Below, piece by piece: positions 6,888 through 14,159 of a stretch of 17,461 bases of DNA. The stretch's first letter is position 1, and every line of letters starts with the position of its first letter. Origin of the DNA: an uncultured Selenomonadales bacterium (GTDB lineage Bacteria; Bacillota; Negativicutes; Selenomonadales; Selenomonadaceae); NCBI GenBank assembly GCA_937877565.1, contig CALFJB010000082.1, positions 1-17,461 on the forward strand, read 5' to 3'. A program made the translations under genes and the position numbers. The notes beneath the pieces were generated by a model. It made no database searches. It saw nothing but the letters and a program-made list of their open reading frames with translations, and was not told where the DNA came from.

Positions 6888-9734
6888 ATGGAAAATTTTA
6901 ATTCAACTAATTCACGTTCGGCGTATTGGGACAATATCAAGGGATTTTTGATAATTCTGGTAGTGTTTGCACACTGCCTTTTTGAATGGCAAAATTCGCC
7001 GCTAAATAATCTTTTGGTTGATGCAATTTATATGTTCCATATGCCGGCGTTTGTATTTGTATCGGGATATTTCAGCGAGTCCGAACATTCCCGCTCATTT
7101 TTCCCAATGATGAATTTATTTGTTGCGTTCATCTTGCTGAATGGATTTTTTATGTTACGGGAAATATTTTCGGTTGGAAATTTTCCTTCGGCAGTGGAGC
7201 CCTATTTTTCGGCGTGGTATTTAATTGCGCTGATTGTTTGGCGGTTGACAATTCCATTTCTTGAACGTATCAGAAATATTTTGCCGCACTTGATTTTAAT
7301 TTCAATCGTTGCGGGATTTTGGGCAGATATAAATTTGGAGTTTGCAGCTGTAAAAATCGTTGTATTTTTCCCGTATTTTATGGCGGGATATTTATTTTCT
7401 CGTGAAACGGCGGCAAAACTTCAAAGTAAAAAATTTTTTCCGCTCGGTTTAATTTTGTTGGTTTTAACAATCTGCGCGGGCGTTTTTTCTTACGAAACTT
7501 TCAATTTAACAGACAGAGACCTTTTGCCGAATAGTTACGCCAATATTGACGGATTATTTGGGCGAATTTCTTTATTGATTGTTGCAAGTTTGGCGATTGT
7601 AACTTTGCTGATTAGTTCGGTTGAAAAAAATATTCCGTTGCTGACAAAGGCGGGGAAAAATTCACTTGCGATTTATCTTTTGCACAGACCTTTTACAATT
7701 TGGTTTTCTGAAAGTTTTTCTACTTCGGAATTTCAAATTGGCGCGGCGATTGTTGCAACGTTTTTGATGACACTAATTTTGGGTTCAGATTTTGTAAGCA
7801 ACGCACTGAAGAAATTTTTAAATAGCATCGTTGAATCTTTAACGACAATTAAAGGCGCGGCGTTCAGAATAATTTTTTCAGTTTTTGTCGGATTTATAAT
7901 GTGCTTGCCGGTAATTGGTTATTTCTACGTTCAAAAACAAACTGATAAAATTTACCGCGTGGCAGATTCTGAAACGGCGGCGCGTTTTGAAAATTCGTTT
8001 AAAATTTTATTTTGCGGCGATTTAATTTTGTTGGAAGATCAAGTTAAACGCGGCTTTAAAGGCAACGGCTACGATTTCACGGAAGTTTTTGAATATGCAA
8101 CGCCGTATATTTCCGGCGCAGATTTAGCAATAGGTGTTTTTGAAGGTCCACTTGGCGGCACGGTTAAAAATTTTTCGCAAAGTAACTTTGACGACGGCAA
8201 GGAACTTTATTTAAATTTTCCTGACGAATTTGCAGACGCCGTAAAAAATGCAGGATTCGATTTGGTAACAACGGCGAATAATCATTTATTGGATATGGAA
8301 ATTGGCGGCGTACTTAGAACGATTAAAATTTTGAATGAAAAGCAGATTGATTTTATTGGCTCGTATTCAAGCGCGGAAGATAAGAAAAATCATGCTGTAA
8401 AAATTTTGGAACGTGGCGGAATTAAATTTGCGATTTTGGCTTACACTTACGGAACTAACAATTACAACACGGACGCACTTATTAACGAAAATTCTTTTGC
8501 AAGTTCTTTTATAGTTGGCGCAGATTCTCCCAATTTTTCTAAAGTTAAAGCGGCAGTCGAAGAAGATTTTAATTTTGCAAAAAGTTTTAAGCCGGATTTG
8601 ATAATAGTTTTGCCGCATTGGGGAACGCAATTTTCAGATTTTCCCGATGACTTTCAAAGGACGTGGCAGAAAATTTTCATTGACAACGGCGCGGATATAA
8701 TTTTGGGCGATCATACTCATTCAGTACAACCGATTGAATTTGACGGCAAGAATTTTACTTTGTTTTGTCCCGGCAATTTTGCAAATATTTACCGTGAATT
8801 TAACGGCGATGCAAGCGCAATGGTTGAAGTTTACATTGATAAATCGACGAAAAAAATTATTGGCGGCTCGATTATTCCGCTGTATACTCAATCTAAAATT
8901 AGCGGCAATTATCGTGCCTTGCCGACAAATGAAATTTTTACTAATGAAAAACTGCGCGATGAATTGAGTACAAACGACCTTGAACGCGCCGAAGAAGTTT
9001 TAAATCATATTACAAAAATAATGATTGGCGAAGAAATTAACTTTAATCAGCGAAAATATTTCTTTGATGAAGGCGGTTTTATGAGGCTTAAAGTTCAACC
9101 GTTGAAAATTTCTAATGAAATGCGCGGCAATTTTTACAAAACTTTGACGGCGGCGGAAAATGTTTGTTTTGTTGGCGATAGTTTAACTGAAGGTACTAAA
9201 AATGGCGGCGTTCCATACTTTGAGCCGCTTGAAAATTTGGTGCGCGGGAAAATTTTTAATGTTTCAAAGGGTGGCGCAACTACAAAAATGTTGCTTGAAA
9301 GACTTGATGAAATAATTCAGACGGGCGCAGATTTATTTGTTGTTGCAGTTGGTACAAATGACGTGCGTTATCGTGACGAAAATATTTGTGCAATGAATCC
9401 TAAAGAATATGTTGAAACTTTGCAAAAACTGCGCGACGGTATACGCAAAAAAATTCCTGCCGCAAAATTTGTTTTTATTGCTCCGTGGACTTCAACCGAC
9501 GGCGATTTTGTAAGCCAATTACCATTCAACGAAAAAATTAAACTTAACAACGCCTATACTGACGCCTTAAAAAATTGGTGCATCGCGCAGGGCGAAATTT
9601 TTATAAATCCTAATCCATACATTGAATCACGTTTAAAAGTTTTTCCGCAAAAAGATTATCTTGTTGACTTCATACACCCGAACGCAGATAAAGGCGTTGA
9701 ACTTTATGCAACGGCGATTCTTTCAGCAAAATAA
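6888..9734 (+). CDS. Triple fusion: acyltransferase-3 / CapA-like metallophosphatase / SGNH hydrolase
   Basis: 948 residues in three parts. (1) About 10-305: multi-pass acyltransferase-3 domain, about ten membrane helices, with the WDNIKG start and H29 in helix 1 (AHCLF), as in sugar or peptidoglycan O-acyltransferases. A further helix (about 327-348) leads outside. (2) About 370-675: CapA/PgsA-like calcineurin-type domain with GD (D378), NNH (N464-H466), HWG (H577) and GDHTH (D608-H611). (3) About 755-948: SGNH domain with GDSLTEG (S765), GG (795-796), GTND (N824) and D927-x-x-H930. AT3-SGNH fusions are known to pass an acyl group to envelope glycans, so acylation or deacylation of a surface polymer is likely. 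The CapA-like module between them is unusual. The start is forced by helix 1, although no good Shine-Dalgarno precedes it. A shared terminator follows. Confidence 0.9.
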   Translation: MENFNSTNSRSAYWDNIKGFLIILVVFAHCLFEWQNSPLNNLLVDAIYMFHMPAFVFVSGYFSESEHSRSFFPMMNLFVAFILLNGFFMLREIFSVGNFPSAVEPYFSAWYLIALIVWRLTIPFLERIRNILPHLILISIVAGFWADINLEFAAVKIVVFFPYFMAGYLFSRETAAKLQSKKFFPLGLILLVLTICAGVFSYETFNLTDRDLLPNSYANIDGLFGRISLLIVASLAIVTLLISSVEKNIPLLTKAGKNSLAIYLLHRPFTIWFSESFSTSEFQIGAAIVATFLMTLILGSDFVSNALKKFLNSIVESLTTIKGAAFRIIFSVFVGFIMCLPVIGYFYVQKQTDKIYRVADSETAARFENSFKILFCGDLILLEDQVKRGFKGNGYDFTEVFEYATPYISGADLAIGVFEGPLGGTVKNFSQSNFDDGKELYLNFPDEFADAVKNAGFDLVTTANNHLLDMEIGGVLRTIKILNEKQIDFIGSYSSAEDKKNHAVKILERGGIKFAILAYTYGTNNYNTDALINENSFASSFIVGADSPNFSKVKAAVEEDFNFAKSFKPDLIIVLPHWGTQFSDFPDDFQRTWQKIFIDNGADIILGDHTHSVQPIEFDGKNFTLFCPGNFANIYREFNGDASAMVEVYIDKSTKKIIGGSIIPLYTQSKISGNYRALPTNEIFTNEKLRDELSTNDLERAEEVLNHITKIMIGEEINFNQRKYFFDEGGFMRLKVQPLKISNEMRGNFYKTLTAAENVCFVGDSLTEGTKNGGVPYFEPLENLVRGKIFNVSKGGATTKMLLERLDEIIQTGADLFVVAVGTNDVRYRDENICAMNPKEYVETLQKLRDGIRKKIPAAKFVFIAPWTSTDGDFVSQLPFNEKIKLNNAYTDALKNWCIAQGEIFINPNPYIESRLKVFPQKDYLVDFIHPNADKGVELYATAILSAK

Positions 9735-9739
9735 AAAAT

Positions 9740-9776
9740 CCTGCAGATAACAACTCGTCTGCAGGTTAATTTTTTT
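9740..9776. terminator. Bidirectional intrinsic terminator between converging genes
   Basis: CCTGCAGA (9740-9747) pairs perfectly with TCTGCAGG (9758-9765) around a 10-base loop. A T-run follows on the plus strand (9768-9776) and an equivalent T-run lies on the minus strand (complement of the A-run at 9731-9738). It terminates both the acyltransferase fusion gene and the mraY operon. Confidence 0.9.
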
Positions 9777-10749
9777 ACGCGCTTACTAAAATTGCCAATC
9801 CCAAAATTCCACAAATTAGACTTGCCGTCCAGAATACGAAGACAACTTTTAATTCTTTCCAGCCGCCCAATTCAAAATGATGATGCAGTGGTGCCATTCT
9901 GAAAATTCTTTTGCCGGTACTTTGAAACGAAAGTACTTGCAGAATGACGGACAACGCCTCACAAACAAAAACTAATCCTACTACTGGGAGTAACAATTCT
10001 GTTTGCGTTAAAATTCCCATTGCCGCAAACGCGCCGCCCAATGCTAATGAACCTGTATCGCCCATAAATATTCGCGCAGGATGAAAATTAAATTTCAAAA
10101 ATCCAACGCACGCGCCAACAATCGCCGCGCAGAAAATCGCAAGTTCCCAATGTCCTCCAAGCAGACAAATTATCACGTAGCAACTTGACGCAATAGCCAT
10201 ACAACCCGACGCCAAGCCGTCTAAGCCGTCAGTTAAATTCACTGCGTTTGACGCGCCAACTATTACCAGCAAAACTAAAATGTAATATAAAAATCCCAAG
10301 TCAATATTTTCACAGATAATTGGAATCCAAAGTGTTGTTTCAATTCCAAGTTGCGTTGTTGCAAAGTAAATTGTAACGATTGAAATTATTATTTGCCCCA
10401 AAAGTTTTTGCCGCGCCTTGAGTCCCAAATTTCTTTTCTTGACAACTTTTATATAATCGTCCAAAAATCCCAAAAAAAAGTGTCCTATCAATATGAACAA
10501 CGCCAATAAAATTTGCGTGTTCAATTCGGCGCAAGTAACAGTTGCCGCCACAATTCCAATTACCATAAAAATTCCGCCCATTGTCGGCGTACCGCTTTTA
10601 ACTTGATGGCTTGCAGGTCCTTCAGTGCGGATACTTTGTCCGAATTTTAATTTGTGTAACATTGGAATTGCGATTGGTCCCAGAATTAAAACAACGGCGG
10701 CGGCTATTAGCCCCGCAAATAATATTCCCGATAAAGTGCCAAATATCAT
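9775..10749 (-). CDS. mraY: Phospho-N-acetylmuramoyl-pentapeptide transferase
   Basis: 324 residues, about ten transmembrane helices. MraY moves phospho-MurNAc-pentapeptide from UDP to undecaprenyl phosphate, making lipid I at the inner face of the membrane. Family motifs are intact: HQVKSGTPTMGG (48-59), the aspartate pair D97/D98 in FLDDYIK, NLTDGLDGLASG with D174 and D177, FMGDTGSL with D231, and the HHH cluster at 289-291. The start follows AAGGAG on the minus strand (about 10756-10761). It is the last gene of the murE-murF-mraY run. murD, ftsW and murG, which usually follow, are absent, and the operon ends in the 9740-9765 terminator. Confidence 0.97.
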   Translation of the reverse strand: MIFGTLSGILFAGLIAAAVVLILGPIAIPMLHKLKFGQSIRTEGPASHQVKSGTPTMGGIFMVIGIVAATVTCAELNTQILLALFILIGHFFLGFLDDYIKVVKKRNLGLKARQKLLGQIIISIVTIYFATTQLGIETTLWIPIICENIDLGFLYYILVLLVIVGASNAVNLTDGLDGLASGCMAIASSCYVIICLLGGHWELAIFCAAIVGACVGFLKFNFHPARIFMGDTGSLALGGAFAAMGILTQTELLLPVVGLVFVCEALSVILQVLSFQSTGKRIFRMAPLHHHFELGGWKELKVVFVFWTASLICGILGLAILVSA

Positions 10750-10770
10750 AAAAAGCTCCTTTCAGTCGCT

Positions 10771-10843
10771 TTTAGGGGCTAAGAAATAGGGATTAGGGGT
10801 TAGAAATTTTCCCTAGTCCTTAGTCTTTAATCCCTAGTCCTTA
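10771..10843 (-). repeat. Heptad-repeat inverted element between murF and mraY
   Basis: Read on the minus strand, the murF stop TAA (10843-10841) is the first three bases of the unit TAAGGAC. TAGGGAT, TAAAGAC, TAAGGAC and TAGGGAA units follow, then an AT spacer and a right arm of CTAACCC/CTAATCC/TTAGCCC units ending CCCCTAAA. TAGGGATTA and its complement (plus-strand 10787-10795 and 10828-10836) give a 9-bp stem. The order and orientation relative to the genes match the element at 1433-1506. Confidence 0.85.
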
Positions 10844-12196
10844 AATCAATTCAAGAATTTTTTCTAAGTGCATACCGTGAGACGCTTTAAATAAAACTAC
10901 GTCGCCTTTTTGTACAATTTCAAGAATTTTTTTGGCGGCGTCTTCGTGTGTTTCAACCGTAAAAATATTTTTTAAGCCCGCGTCTTTTGCACCGGCAGCG
11001 ATAAATTTTCCCAATTCGCCAAACGCTATCAAAGTATCAAAATTATTTTCTACAAGTTGCTGACCAACTTCACGATGCACTTTTTCAGAAATTGCGCCAA
11101 GCTCCAACATATCGCCCAAAACTGCAATTTTTCTGCCGCTGTAAATTTCGGCAACCGTTTTAATGGCGGCTTGCATTGAGGCGGGGCTTGCGTTGTAGGC
11201 GTCGTTTATGATTGTAAAATTTTCGCGCTGAATAACTTCAAAACGCATTTTTGTTGCAGTCAAATTTGAAATACCGCGCTGAATTTCTTCAACATTCAAG
11301 CCGACGCTTAAACCTGCCGCAATCGCCGCAAGTGCATTTGAAACGTTATGACGACCAATCACAGGAATTTCAAAATTGTAACTTTCGCCGTTGTATTTCA
11401 AATTAAATTGCGTGGCGTTGCCGGTAACGGAAATATTTTCTGCGGTTAAATCTGCCGCGTTGTCAAGCCCGTAAGTCAGAATTTTAACGCCGTCATTTGC
11501 AAGATTTTTCATTTCGGCGGTATAAAAATTATCTGCGTTCAAAATAACCGTGCCGCCGCTTTGAATCGCCTCAACCATTTCGCCTTTCGCCCTCGCAATG
11601 TTTTCGATTGAGCCTAAAATTTCAATGTGCGTTTCGTTGACGTTGATAACAATTCCAATATTCGGCTTGACGTACTGCGCCAAATTTTCTATCTGATGAA
11701 GTCCGCGCATTCCAATTTCTACAACGGCGGCTTTGTGCGTTTCGTCAATTTCCAAAAGTGTCATCGGTACGCCAATTTCATTGTTAAAATTTGCGGTAGT
11801 CTTGCAAACTTTGCCGAGACTGCTCAAAACGGCGGCGGTTAAATCCTTCGTTGTAGTTTTGCCGTTACTGCCGGTAATTGCAACAACGGGAATTTGAAAA
11901 CGTTCCCTCCAACTTTTTGCAATTTGCTGATACGCCGTTAAAGTGTCATCAACTTTTAAAGTTACGCCGTCGAAATTTTTTGCAGCTTTACTAACCAAAA
12001 CTGCCGCCGCGCCTTTGTTAAGGGCGTCCTGCGCGAAGTCCTCGCCGTTGAAATTTTCGCCTTTCAACGCCACAAATAAAACGCCATTAGTAATTTTGCG
12101 GCTGTCAGTTGTTACGCCTTCAAAAAAAATATTGTCAATACAATTTGTTTCAGCGTTCGTAACTTTTACAATTTCGTTTAAATTTAATTTTTCCAT
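10841..12196 (-). CDS. murF: UDP-MurNAc-tripeptide:D-Ala-D-Ala ligase
   Basis: 451 residues. MurF adds D-alanyl-D-alanine to UDP-MurNAc-tripeptide in the cytoplasm using ATP. The ATP-binding GSNGKTTT is at 109-116, NNEIGVP at about 137-143, the central-domain HNVSNALAA motif is present, and NDAYNASPASM and LGDMLELG mark the C-terminal domain. I chose the ATG at 12196 because AGGAGA sits 8 bases before it (12201-12207). A longer reading would begin at a TTG (12214) with no ribosome binding site. Length and motifs are normal for the family. Its stop codon is part of the heptad element that separates it from mraY, and it is separated from murE by a repeat-like 186-base spacer. Confidence 0.96.
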   Translation of the reverse strand: MEKLNLNEIVKVTNAETNCIDNIFFEGVTTDSRKITNGVLFVALKGENFNGEDFAQDALNKGAAAVLVSKAAKNFDGVTLKVDDTLTAYQQIAKSWRERFQIPVVAITGSNGKTTTKDLTAAVLSSLGKVCKTTANFNNEIGVPMTLLEIDETHKAAVVEIGMRGLHQIENLAQYVKPNIGIVINVNETHIEILGSIENIARAKGEMVEAIQSGGTVILNADNFYTAEMKNLANDGVKILTYGLDNAADLTAENISVTGNATQFNLKYNGESYNFEIPVIGRHNVSNALAAIAAGLSVGLNVEEIQRGISNLTATKMRFEVIQRENFTIINDAYNASPASMQAAIKTVAEIYSGRKIAVLGDMLELGAISEKVHREVGQQLVENNFDTLIAFGELGKFIAAGAKDAGLKNIFTVETHEDAAKKILEIVQKGDVVLFKASHGMHLEKILELI

Positions 12197-12382
12197 TAAA
12201 TTTTCTCCTGCCAAATAATTTGATTTTTAAATGTACTTTCTTTTTAGTAAAGAAAGTACCAAAGAAAATCTTTGCCCGTCCGGATTTTTCGCGTCGTAAG
12301 TTGAAGAAAGTTTAAGTAATCGCCGCGTTTTGCTTGCGTTGTTGCAATTCCAAGATTCAAAATAAAAATCGAGGACGGGCGT
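12197..12382. other. murE-murF spacer with two inverted-repeat structures
   Basis: The 186-base spacer between murE and murF holds no gene. It contains a perfect 11-bp hairpin, GTACTTTCTTT (12233-12243) with AAAGAAAGTAC (12249-12259, 5-base loop). It also contains a 107-base segment bounded by GCCCGTCC (12274-12281) and GGACGGGC (12373-12380), which ends two bases from the murE stop codon. The remainder is unstructured to my eye, apart from the murF ribosome binding site. It looks like a dispersed non-coding repeat lodged in the operon. Confidence 0.65.
12233..12259. repeat. Perfect 11-bp palindromic hairpin (TACTTTCTTT type)
   Basis: The arms at 12233-12243 and 12249-12259 are perfectly complementary with the loop TTAGT, and CAAAGAAA follows. 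The last bases of the window (CTCTTTAGTAGGCGCAAAGA) share the TTTAGTA loop and the AAAGA arm, which suggests a second copy running off the right edge. No gene-specific T-run makes it a clear terminator. Confidence 0.6.
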
Positions 12383-13867
12383 TTAGTTAAAATTCAGTTT
12401 ATTTCCTATCGCCTCAAGCGCAATTTCTTTATCGTCAAAGTGAATTGTTTTATCTTTCAAAATCTGATAATTTTCGTGACCTTTGCCTAAAATCAAAACA
12501 ATATCGCCCGCCTGTGCAATTTCGACGGCGCGGAATATCGCCGCCTTTCTGTCAGGTATGCATTCATAAATTTTTGAGCCAATTTTTTCTTTTATTCCAA
12601 CTTCAATTTCGCGCAGGATTGTTTCAGGATTTTCACTGCGCGGATTGTCTGAAGTGGCAATTACAATATCTGAAAGTTCAGCCGCCAATCTACCCATAAT
12701 TGGACGCTTTGTATTGTCCCTGTCGCCGCCGCAACCAAACACCGTTATAATTTTATTTTTGACAATCTGCCGCGCCGTTTCAATGACATTTTTGACGCCG
12801 TCGGGCGTGTGCGCGTAGTCAACAATAACTGTGAATGGAACGTCAGCATAAACTCTTTCAAAACGCCCTGAAACGCTTTTAAACGCCTCTAAAGCCGCTT
12901 TAATCGTGTCAGTTGATATATTTTCACCTGCGGCAGTTGCAACCGCGCTAAGGGCGTTGTAGACGTTAAATTTGCCTGTCAAATGTAAATTTAGGAAACA
13001 GGTAACAGGGAACAGGTTACAGGGATTTATTTTAAATTTTGTACCGTTAGAAAGTACTTCAACTTCAACCGCCTGCAAGTCTGAATTATTTTCGACGCTG
13101 TAAGTAATTTTTTTGCAGTTTGCATTTTGGAGCATAACCGCGCCCGCCGCGTCGTCAACATTCACAACTACAAAATCTTTCGCCATTGCAAAAAGTTTCG
13201 CCTTCGTGTCGCGGTAATTTTCCATTGTTTTATGATAATCCAAATGATCCTGCGTCAAATTCGTAAAAACTGCCGCGTTAAAATCAATTCCCGCAATTCG
13301 ATTTTCGGCAATGGCGTGGCTTGAAACTTCCATTACTACATAATCAACATTTTTGCTTAACATTTCGGCAAAAGTTTTTTGCAAATCCATAACATTTGGC
13401 GTGGTATTGTGGACGGGAAAAATTTCTTCGCCAATCATCATTTGAATTGTACCAATTAAACCGATTTTGTAACCGGCTTGCATCAGTATCGAACGAATTA
13501 AATAACTTGTTGTAGTTTTGCCGTTCGTGCCGGTAATTCCAATGACACGCATTTTTTTAGCCGGAAAATCATAAAAGTACGGCACGATAACCGCCAAAGT
13601 TTTTTGCATATCCGGCACAACCAACGCCGAAATATTTTCTGGAAGTTTAATATTTTCGTGCGTGGTTAAAATTGCAACCGCGCCACTTTCTGCCGCCGAA
13701 TTTATAAAATTGTGTCCGTCGAAATGCAAACCTTCCATACAGACAAATAAATTTCCTGCCGTTATTTTTCTTGAATCGTGTTCAATCCCTGTAATTTTAA
13801 CTGCACTGTCGCCAATTATCTTTGTACCTTGTACAAGTAGCGAAAGTTCCTCAAGTGTTTTGCTCAA
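12383..13867 (-). CDS. murE: UDP-MurNAc-L-Ala-D-Glu:meso-diaminopimelate ligase
   Basis: 494 residues from the chosen start. MurE adds the third stem-peptide residue in the cytoplasm. TGTNGKTTT (112-120) binds ATP. HNTTPN (153-158), SSHA (182-185), GKFNVYNAL and DYAHTPDG follow. DNPR (407-410) is the signature of meso-diaminopimelate-specific enzymes. I chose a TTG start (13867-13865): it has GGGGG as Shine-Dalgarno, the protein begins at the normal MurE N-terminus, and a promoter lies just upstream. A 60-residue N-terminal extension of the same frame crosses that promoter and is not credible. Residues about 282-292 are encoded by a heptad-repeat copy (12993-13026). They replace a short loop just before the conserved GKFNVYN segment, without breaking the frame. 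Confidence 0.95.
   Translation of the reverse strand: MSKTLEELSLLVQGTKIIGDSAVKITGIEHDSRKITAGNLFVCMEGLHFDGHNFINSAAESGAVAILTTHENIKLPENISALVVPDMQKTLAVIVPYFYDFPAKKMRVIGITGTNGKTTTSYLIRSILMQAGYKIGLIGTIQMMIGEEIFPVHNTTPNVMDLQKTFAEMLSKNVDYVVMEVSSHAIAENRIAGIDFNAAVFTNLTQDHLDYHKTMENYRDTKAKLFAMAKDFVVVNVDDAAGAVMLQNANCKKITYSVENNSDLQAVEVEVLSNGTKFKINPCNLFPVTCFLNLHLTGKFNVYNALSAVATAAGENISTDTIKAALEAFKSVSGRFERVYADVPFTVIVDYAHTPDGVKNVIETARQIVKNKIITVFGCGGDRDNTKRPIMGRLAAELSDIVIATSDNPRSENPETILREIEVGIKEKIGSKIYECIPDRKAAIFRAVEIAQAGDIVLILGKGHENYQILKDKTIHFDDKEIALEAIGNKLNFN
12993..13026 (-). repeat. Heptad repeat inside the murE coding sequence
   Basis: On the plus strand, five consecutive 7-base units are visible: AGGAAAC, AGGTAAC, AGGGAAC, AGGTTAC and AGGGAT. 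This is the same unit as the hairpin at 5040-5115. Read on the minus strand in the murE frame they encode about 11 residues (PCNLFPVTCFL) between KFKI and the LHLTGKF strand. No stop codon or frameshift results. Composition is unlike the surrounding MurE sequence, with two Cys and two Pro. Confidence 0.8.
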
Positions 13868-13892
13868 AAAAATTCCCCCTTCGTTTTGGGGG
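13865..13892 (-). promoter_or_regulatory. murE start region: G-rich Shine-Dalgarno in a terminator-like hairpin
   Basis: On the minus strand, CCCCC (13892-13888), an 8-base loop and GGGGG (13879-13875) are followed by AA and seven Ts (13872-13866). The TTG start codon is 13867-13865. The GGGGG arm doubles as the Shine-Dalgarno. Transcripts entering from upstream would carry the whole hairpin. Transcripts from the promoter at 13895-13923 would begin at about 13888 and lack most of the CCCCC arm. Confidence 0.55.
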
Positions 13893-13894
13893 AT

Positions 13895-13923
13895 ATTATA
13901 ACTTTTTCTGCCTTCAATGTACA
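13895..13923 (-). promoter_or_regulatory. Probable promoter of the murE-murF-mraY operon
   Basis: Minus-strand -10 TATAAT (13900-13895) matches consensus. The -35 candidate TGTACA (13923-13918) is 17 bases away and matches TTGACA at four of six positions. The predicted transcription start, at about 13888, gives a leader of only about 20 bases before the TTG start of murE. Confidence 0.6.
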
Positions 13924-13960
13924 ATAATTTTTGTTGGCTGTAATTTTCAATATTAAAATA

Positions 13961-13990
13961 AAGAAAACCGCCTCGCGGCGGCGTTCCTTT
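13961..13990. terminator. Hairpin between divergent promoters, terminator-like on both strands
   Basis: CCGCC (13968-13972) and GGCGG (13977-13981) form a tight stem with a TCGC loop. The minus-strand product continues with TTTTCTTTATTTT and the plus-strand product with a shorter CCTTTTAT. It lies between the murE promoter and the divergent BRO promoter. It may stop stray transcription from either side from entering the other unit. Confidence 0.5.
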
Positions 13991-14016
13991 TATATTTAAA
14001 ATTCTTCCGAATAATA

Positions 14017-14044
14017 TTGACAAATCGTCTCGTTTTGATATAAT
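14017..14044 (+). promoter_or_regulatory. Consensus sigma-70 promoter for the BRO-family gene
   Basis: TTGACA (14017-14022), a 16-base spacer, then TATAAT (14039-14044). Both hexamers match consensus exactly. Transcription would start near 14051, leaving a leader of about 110 bases before the BRO ATG at 14160. That leader holds the inverted repeat at 14067-14127. Confidence 0.75.
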
Positions 14045-14066
14045 CAATTTGCAAAATCTTAAAACA

Positions 14067-14127
14067 AAAACACTTCGAGACGTTTAAAACTGTTTACGAA
14101 GTAATTATAAACGTCTCTGGGTGTTTT
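14067..14127 (+). promoter_or_regulatory. Nested inverted repeat in the BRO gene leader
   Basis: Outer arms AAAACAC (14067-14073) and GTGTTTT (14121-14127) and inner arms AGACGTTT (14078-14085) and AAACGTCT (14109-14116) are each perfectly complementary. They are separated by 4 bases on both sides, so the whole is symmetric. A competing pair, ACTTCG (14072-14077) with CGAAGT (14097-14102), cannot form together with the inner stem. As DNA it could be an operator. As RNA it could be a two-state leader just upstream of the AAGGAGG ribosome binding site (14142-14148). Confidence 0.6.
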
Positions 14128-14159
14128 GTCAATAAAACATTAAGGAGGCGTTTTTTATT

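Noticed and set aside
12197..12214. Upstream TTG start for murF
   Set aside because: It would place the AGGAGA Shine-Dalgarno inside the coding sequence. The ATG at 12196 is correctly spaced from it.
13868..14047. N-terminal 60-residue extension of murE
   Set aside because: It begins at a TTG without a ribosome binding site, crosses a terminator-like hairpin and a TATAAT promoter, and does not resemble MurE. The TTG at 13867 gives the normal N-terminus.
14083..14111. Second BRO promoter TTTAAA-17-TATAAA
   Set aside because: The -35 is weak and both boxes fall within the inverted repeat. The exact consensus promoter at 14017-14044 explains expression better.
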